Below are positions 63,147 through 64,000 of a DNA stretch of 64,000 bases, piece after piece. This DNA comes from Adenophora triphylla var. japonica. Its lineage: Eukaryota; Streptophyta; Magnoliopsida; Asterales; Campanulaceae. Numbering within the stretch: position 1 is the first letter of the stretch; every line of letters starts with the position of its first letter. The notes beneath the pieces are model-generated. The model saw only the letters and a program-made list of their open reading frames with translations, was not told the origin of the DNA and ran no database searches. Made by a program: the position numbers and the translations under genes. The stretch lies in the NCBI GenBank assembly GCA_022495995.1, contig JAFEMH010007505.1, forward strand, positions 23,181 through 87,180. Direction: 5' to 3'.

Positions 63147-64000
63147 TGACTTATTGGGCACTAAGACATACACGATGTATGTGCGGACCCGATGGCGACG
63201 ACATTCCATAGGGGAGAATTTCGGTATTTCATTACATTCACCGATGACTTATCTAGATATGGCTATGTCTATCTAATGAAGTTAAAAAGTGGAATCGTTT
63301 GAGATGTTTAGAACATTTCAAAATGAAGTACAAAATCAACTTGGCAAAAACTATTAAAAGCACTTCGATCCAGATTGCGTGGTAGAGAATATTTGAGCCA
63401 AGAGTTTGACAATCATCTCAAAAGCCCGTGGAATTGTTTGTGAGTTGACTCCACCCGAAATGCCACAATGGAATGGTGTTTCCGAGAGAAGGAATAGAGA
63501 GACCCTATTAGATATGGTTCGGATTCGATGATGGAAGTCAAGTAGACCTTCCTATATCCTTTTGAGGGACATTGCATTAGAGACTCTTGCGTTCTAACAC
63601 TAAATAGAGTCCACTACTAAATCGGCTCCTACGAGACCCCACATGAGATGTGTGCATGGAAGAAAAACCTAGTTTGTCTTTCATGAAGATTTGGGGTTGC
63701 GAAGATTATGTGAAAGAGACTTGTCTCAGAATAAGTTAGCACCTAAATGCGACAAGGTTATTTTTCGTTGGTTATCCTAAGGAAACCAAAGGGTATTACT
63801 TTTACAACCACAATGAGAACAAAGGATGTTTTGTTGCTCAATATGGTACTTTTCTTGAGAAACTTGAGTTTCTCAATTTAAAAGGAACTAGTGGGAGAAA
63901 ATTTGATCTTGAAGAAATTCAAGAACACGAAAATAACATGGAACCGCGATAGTAGAGAGTGAACCAAATCTACAAGGAATTGGCTGGAACCGGTTCAAAG
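63147..64000 (+). pseudogene. Integrase core of E, frameshifted, cut by the window end
   Basis: Pieces in several frames read FRYFITFTDDLSRYGYVYLM near 63217-63280, ELTPPEMPQWNGVSERRNRE near 63440-63500, and later GYYFYNHNENK near 63790. This is the usual order for copia integrase and the following linker. Confidence 0.75.

Larger units (their letters stand above)
42672..64000 (+). mobile_element. Element E: Ty1/copia retrotransposon, interrupted by D and running off the window
   Basis: Starts TGTAATGCCC at 42672, inside the RT of G. The possible duplication GTTGG (42667-42671) cannot be checked because the right end is outside. gag begins at 44659, is split by D at 44927/61966, and is followed by protease and integrase. 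No 3' LTR is in the window and I could not place the inner edge of the 5' LTR or a tRNA-iMet primer site. Confidence 0.8.

Overview
This window is plant repetitive DNA and nothing else. It is a stack of nested LTR retrotransposons with no recognisable host gene, no rRNA or tRNA gene and no CRISPR. The evidence for a flowering-plant nuclear genome is: Ty3/gypsy elements of the large Tat/Ogre type with a primer-binding site matching the 3' end of plant tRNA-Arg(ACG), a second (archaeal-type) RNase H, and antisense extra genes downstream of integrase; and Ty1/copia elements with a tRNA-iMet primer site. The species cannot be named from this sequence.

Layout, oldest to youngest by nesting. G (40338-42671, + strand) is a decayed Ty3/gypsy gag-pro-RT remnant. 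F is a Tat element on the minus strand that abuts G; only its leader (1-1272) and its 5' LTR (1273-2350 plus 39685-40337) are present. B is a Tat element on the + strand (2351-39679, TSD CCTAG) inserted in the F LTR. A is a second member of the B family, on the minus strand (3305-19267, TSD GATGG), inserted in the 5' LTR of B. C is a Ty1/copia element on the + strand (30240-35375, TSD ATGTC, LTRs identical by eye) inserted in the antisense gene of B. On the right, E (42672 to beyond the window, + strand) is a Ty1/copia element inserted in the RT of G, and D (44928-61960, + strand, TSD GGAGC) is a Tat element inserted in the gag of E.

The gag-pol genes of A are nearly intact, with two frameshifts and one stop. 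B carries many stops, and C, D, E and G carry many frameshifts. A has an intact 618-codon antisense gene of the plant DUF7745/plant-mobile-domain kind; B has the same gene split by C; D has a decayed homologue plus a second plant-mobile-domain-like antisense fragment.

The most striking signal is non-coding. Five of the six LTR families (A/B, C, D, E, F) carry copies of a 12-bp palindromic box of general form xyz-CG-NN-CG-z'y'x'. The three outer bases are fixed within a family: TGT..ACA in A/B, GTC..GAC in D, AGC..GCT in F, AGG..CCT in C and E. Boxes come in pairs at set spacings (22-23 and 49 bp in the copias, 30-35 and 40-41 bp in the Tats). They lie upstream of the LTR TATA box, in the A/B LTR downstream of it, in the leader after the primer site, and at the 5' end of the antisense genes. 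This looks like a shared cis-regulatory architecture with family-specific arms.
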